A stretch of 8,723 nucleotides of DNA, taken from Tepidimicrobium sp. (GTDB taxonomy: Bacteria; Bacillota; Clostridia; Tissierellales; Tepidimicrobiaceae). Where the stretch lies: the NCBI GenBank assembly GCA_012839395.1, contig DUNJ01000152.1:1-8723 (forward strand), in the 5' to 3' direction. Positions 8,101 to 8,723 of the stretch are shown here, piece by piece. A model generated the notes under the pieces. That model had not been told where the DNA came from. It searched no databases and worked only from the letters and a program-made list of their open reading frames with translations. Positions within the stretch are counted from its first letter, which is position 1; each line of letters opens with the position of its first letter. A program made the translations under genes and the position numbers.

Positions 8101-8563
8101 TTTTAGTAGGATGGGCAGCGATATATTCTTCCACGGCTTAAGAGAAGGAGAAACCTGTGGGGTAGAAATAGACGAAGGAAAGGTATTGGCTATAAAACTT
8201 CTAGAAATAGGAAGATTGGATGACGAGGGTTATAGAACCCTATATTTTGAGGTAAATGATAGCCGAAGAGCCGTTAAGATATTTGATGAGGCAAGCCATG
8301 TAGTTAGTGATGTAACATATACTCAGATGGCAGATCCAGAAAATGAACTGGAAATCGGTGCAAGCATTCCGGGAGTGGTAACTAAAATATTGGTAGAGCC
8401 CGGCGATGAAGTTGAGGAGAATCAACTGGTCGCAATAATAGAGGCTATGAAGATGGAAACCAACGTTACTGCTAATGTAGCCGGAACGGTTCAAAGTATA
8501 GTGGTTAAAGAAGGAGATAGTGTAGAATCTGGAGAATTGTTGATTAGATTGGAACAAAAATAA
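5126..8563 (+). CDS. pyc: Pyruvate carboxylase, single-chain biotin enzyme
   Basis: This 1145-residue cytosolic enzyme carboxylates pyruvate to oxaloacetate using ATP and bicarbonate. Full-length single-chain architecture is intact. Biotin carboxylase (about 4-455) has GGGGRGMR (166-173), HIEVQ (212-216) and EVNPRIQVEHTVSE (292-305). The carboxyltransferase barrel (about 525-815) has TDTTMRDAHQS (532-542) with metal-binding Asp538, the lysine expected to be carbamylated at Lys707 (GIKDM), and His736/His738 (HLHTHDT). Then come PGGQYSNL (830-837) and the conserved post-barrel region. The C-terminal biotin carrier (about 1076-1143) has EAMKM with biotinyl-Lys1109. The start, MIRKFRKVLVANRGEIAIRI, is typical of the family. 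GGGGG (5110-5114) lies 11 nt upstream, longer than in the other three genes, so translation may be somewhat weaker. As last gene of the operon, 29 nt after isocitrate dehydrogenase, it supplies oxaloacetate to the citrate synthase encoded first. Activation by acetyl-CoA is common in the family but cannot be read here. Confidence 0.97.
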   Translation: MIRKFRKVLVANRGEIAIRIFRACSELGIRSIAIYSKEDTNSLFRTKADESYLIGKNKGPIDAYLNIDEIISLALNKGVDAIHPGYGFLAENPEFAKKCKEVGIEFIGPTYEMMRQLGDKVKSKQVANSVGVPTIPGLEKVALTEQDVIEMANYCGYPVMLKAAAGGGGRGMRVVREEKDLLREYESARNEARSAFGIDDIFIEKYLENPKHIEVQIMGDKHGNIVHLYERDCSIQRRHQKVVEYTPAFTLTEVQRERICNDAVKIAKAVNYENVGTVEFLLDKHGNHYFIEVNPRIQVEHTVSEMTTGVDIVQNQILIAQGYALDSDEIGIRSQDDIQPRGYAIQCRITTEDPLNDFAPDTGLIDVYRTGSGFGIRLDGGSGFTGATVSPYYDSLLVKVTSWSRTFEDAARKARRALGELKIRGVKTNVPFLINVLNHENFLSGKCDTGFILKNPELFDITASRDRELKVLTYIGEKVVNETKGSKPDFDVPKVPEVVRPKNQHGTKQILDERGPEGLVEWINNNDRLLLTDTTMRDAHQSLMATRMRTTDMLKIAEATSVLAKDLFSLEMWGGATFDVAFRFLKESPWKRLELLREEIPNILFQMLLRGSNAVGYKNYPDNVIREFVRQSAESGIDVFRIFDSLNWLKGMEVAIDEVLKTGKVAEACICYTGDILDKTRDKYTLDYYVRTAKEIEKMGAHILGIKDMSSLLKPEAAYQLVKALKEEISIPIHLHTHDTSGNGVATVLMAAHAGVDIADTAFNSMAGLTSQPALNSVVAALEHTARNTGLDLDDLQRISDYWEAVRPVYAQFESDLKSGTTEIYKYEIPGGQYSNLKPQVESFGLGHRFEEVKEMYKTVNEMFGDIVKVTPSSKVVGDMAIFMVQNDLTPENIYEKAKDRAFPDSVVAYFQGMMGQPMGGFPEKLQKLVLRGEKPITCRPGELLEPEDFGKIEQKLREQYGLEPDMKDILSYAIYPKVFEDYLKYIKEQGDFSRMGSDIFFHGLREGETCGVEIDEGKVLAIKLLEIGRLDDEGYRTLYFEVNDSRRAVKIFDEASHVVSDVTYTQMADPENELEIGASIPGVVTKILVEPGDEVEENQLVAIIEAMKMETNVTANVAGTVQSIVVKEGDSVESGELLIRLEQK

Positions 8564-8611
8564 AGCTTTAAAATTCCAAATATAAAGGGTTGTTATAAAA
8601 TGGTCCTGGAT

Positions 8612-8650
8612 AAAAGCCTCGCTAAATTAAATAGATTTGGCGAGGCTTTT
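8612..8650 (+). terminator. Rho-independent terminator of the operon
   Basis: AAAAGCCTCGC (8612-8622) pairs perfectly with GCGAGGCTTTT (8640-8650). The stem continues inward for five more pairs (one G-T) to a 7-nt loop. It lies 48 nt after the pyruvate carboxylase stop. The T tract is only four bases before AC and the start of an intron at 8653, so the intron may have shortened or displaced the original U-rich tail. The leading AAAA would give a matching T tract on the minus strand, so the hairpin could work in both directions. Confidence 0.88.
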
Positions 8651-8652
8651 AC

Positions 8653-8723
8653 GTGTGCCCAGCATGGGCACAATCTAATGGGTGAAAGTCCCTAGTCTGC
8701 CCTAGTAGTGGGAAAGACATAGC
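8653..8723 (+). mobile_element. 5' end of a group II intron, class C-like (truncated by window edge)
   Basis: The stretch opens with GTGTG, matching the GUGYG 5' splice-site consensus of group II introns. TGTGCCC (8654-8660) pairs with GGGCACA (8666-8672) around AGCAT. The motif GGGTGAAAGTCCC (8680-8692) is characteristic of domain I in bacterial introns. The layout closely resembles the start of the Oceanobacillus iheyensis class C intron (GUGUGCCCGGCAUGGG..., then GGGUGAGAGUCCC), recalled rather than aligned. Its position two bases after a terminator hairpin is the known target preference of class C introns. The rest of the ribozyme and any reverse transcriptase/maturase gene lie beyond the right edge. 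It is in the same orientation as the operon and interrupts no coding sequence in view. Confidence 0.87.

Noticed and set aside
8240..8557. A 105-codon minus-strand frame opposite the biotin carrier domain
   Set aside because: It is antisense to the conserved EAMKM biotinyl domain of pyruvate carboxylase, has no recognisable motif, and is explained by codon bias on the coding strand.
1..8723. CRISPR array, toxin-antitoxin, phage or defence genes
   Set aside because: No regularly spaced repeats are present, and the coding space is filled by four central-metabolism genes; the only mobile element seen is the intron end at the right edge.

Overview
The window looks like chromosome of an anaerobic, low-GC Gram-positive bacterium of the class Clostridia. 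The support is AT-rich DNA, heavy use of ATA (Ile) and AGG/AGA (Arg) codons, strong purine-rich ribosome binding sites, a T-box leader, and a citrate synthase of the Re-face type typical of anaerobes. The exact genus cannot be told from the sequence.

Bases 1-778 hold no recognised protein gene but are dense in regulatory signals. On the minus strand a near-consensus promoter (393-421) drives a T-box riboswitch (about 386 down to 48) that ends in a Rho-independent terminator. Its apparent specifier codon is ATC (isoleucine). The gene it controls lies off the left edge. On the plus strand a good promoter (520-548, extended -10) drives the main operon. A 17-bp perfect inverted repeat (477-521) sits between the two divergent promoters and touches the plus-strand -35 box, so it looks like an operator. 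The roughly 225-nt plus-strand leader holds a 14-nt palindrome and a short, possibly translated frame of unknown meaning.

Bases 779-8563 hold four co-directional genes separated by only 21-29 nt: Re-type citrate synthase, aconitase, NAD-type isocitrate dehydrogenase and biotin-dependent pyruvate carboxylase. Together they form a self-contained route from pyruvate and acetyl-CoA to 2-oxoglutarate. Pyruvate carboxylase makes oxaloacetate, Re-citrate synthase condenses it with acetyl-CoA, aconitase isomerises citrate, and isocitrate dehydrogenase yields 2-oxoglutarate, the precursor of glutamate. This is the oxidative half of an incomplete TCA cycle, with its own anaplerotic enzyme in the same transcript.

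Bases 8564-8723 hold the operon terminator (8612-8650). Two bases after its T tract is the 5' end of a group II intron (from 8653), closely resembling the class C type that inserts behind terminator hairpins. The intron runs off the right edge.

No wholly new system is visible. The most interesting points are the compact four-gene 2-oxoglutarate operon, the intron placed on its terminator, the palindromic operator candidate, and the unexplained leader frame with an internal stop.
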